Positions 29,433-29,550 of a stretch of 29,550 nucleotides of DNA are shown in pieces. The number at the start of each line of letters is the position of its first letter. Positions within the stretch are counted from its first letter, which is position 1. Both the position numbers and the translations under genes were made by a program. The notes under the pieces were generated by a model, which saw only the letters and a program-made list of their open reading frames with translations, searched no databases and had not been told where the DNA came from. This DNA comes from Colivivens sp964537205 (GTDB lineage Bacteria > Bacteroidota > Bacteroidia > Bacteroidales > Bacteroidaceae), in assembly GCA_964537205.1 (NCBI GenBank), contig CAZHZH010000028.1, positions 1-29,550 on the forward strand, written 5' to 3'.

Positions 29433-29550
29433 GAGAGTAATTGTTGTAATTGCCACGAGTCTTTCTGTTTGCAATATATACTATAGCAAGAAATTCTATC
29501 AGCTTTATCATCAATACTTTGCAGTTGTGCCACAACCTGTGGCACAATTA
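29429..29550 (-). CDS. partial reading frame running off the right edge
   Basis: On the minus strand a frame is open from the window edge to a TGA at 29429-29431, ending ...QSIDDKADRISCYSIYCK, then QKDSWQLQQLLS. Only the last 39 or so residues are visible and no family is recognised. The stop overlaps the ATG of the 41-residue frame downstream (ATGA). It contains the perfect palindrome at 29525-29547, so the region may instead be a non-coding structured element. Confidence 0.35.
   Translation of the reverse strand, partial: IVPQVVAQLQSIDDKADRISCYSIYCKQKDSWQLQQLLS
29525..29547. repeat. perfect 10-bp inverted repeat at the window edge
   Basis: TTGTGCCACA (29525-29534) and TGTGGCACAA (29538-29547) flank a 3-base centre. 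It may be an operator, a recombination site or a hairpin; no T-run follows within the visible bases. Confidence 0.6.

Overview
The window looks like a chromosomal contig from a Bacteroidota species, most likely of the Bacteroidales (Prevotella- or Paraprevotella-like). The main reasons are repeated Bacteroidota-type promoters (TTTG or TTG, about 19-21 bases, then TAnnTTTG), the near absence of Shine-Dalgarno sequences, lipoproteins with acidic residues directly after the lipid-bearing cysteine, and family-level gene content (DUF3316, DUF5063, S41 lipoprotein, CotH protein, the recF and rpmF-era-der clusters). The species cannot be fixed from the sequence. There is a 100-base run of N at 7163-7262.

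Layout. 1-366 is an AT-rich, repeat-containing leader ending in a promoter. 367-7071 (+) is a four-gene set: outer-membrane porin-like protein, imelysin lipoprotein, di-heme DUF1111 lipoprotein and a fused CcsBA cytochrome c synthase. Two hairpins divide it into sub-units. It reads as a surface iron/redox system together with the machine that attaches its haem. 7134-7405 holds a 43-bp tandem repeat broken by the assembly gap, then a strong terminator. 7440-8768 (-) is a GH28 pectinase-type glycosidase, divergent from parC (8867-11854, +). parC is followed by three envelope/secreted genes (DUF3316, S41 peptidase, CotH). mtaB and a family 2 glycosyltransferase come next. They evidently used to overlap by 19 bases but are now separated by a zeta-toxin cassette flanked by a perfect 34-bp direct repeat. 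19137-23017 (+) is yceD-rpmF-era-der plus a small lipoprotein and a helicase-associated-domain-like protein. 23035-26790 (-) is a compact operon transcribed in the order recF, DciA-like DUF721, DUF5063, 3'-5' exonuclease, RlmI-type methyltransferase.

From 26791 to the right edge the window becomes accessory DNA, AT-rich from about 28100. It contains a frameshifted response-regulator remnant, a 94-bp triple-hairpin repeat, helically phased GTTCA repeats, a 23-bp tandem array, a 19-codon stub of a serine recombinase, and the C-terminal end of a type I restriction specificity subunit (HsdS) with an internal nonsense codon. Then comes an intact two-gene toxin-antitoxin candidate (Panacea/SocA-like antitoxin plus PemK/MazF-like protein) with its own terminator. 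On the opposite strand at the edge are two small translationally coupled reading frames, one incomplete.

The strongest unusual signals are the toxin cassette inserted at a gene overlap with duplication of that overlap, the Panacea/MazF-like pair beside defence-island debris, the nested palindromes and phased repeats upstream of recF, and the apparently surface-exposed cytochrome/imelysin pair linked to CcsBA.
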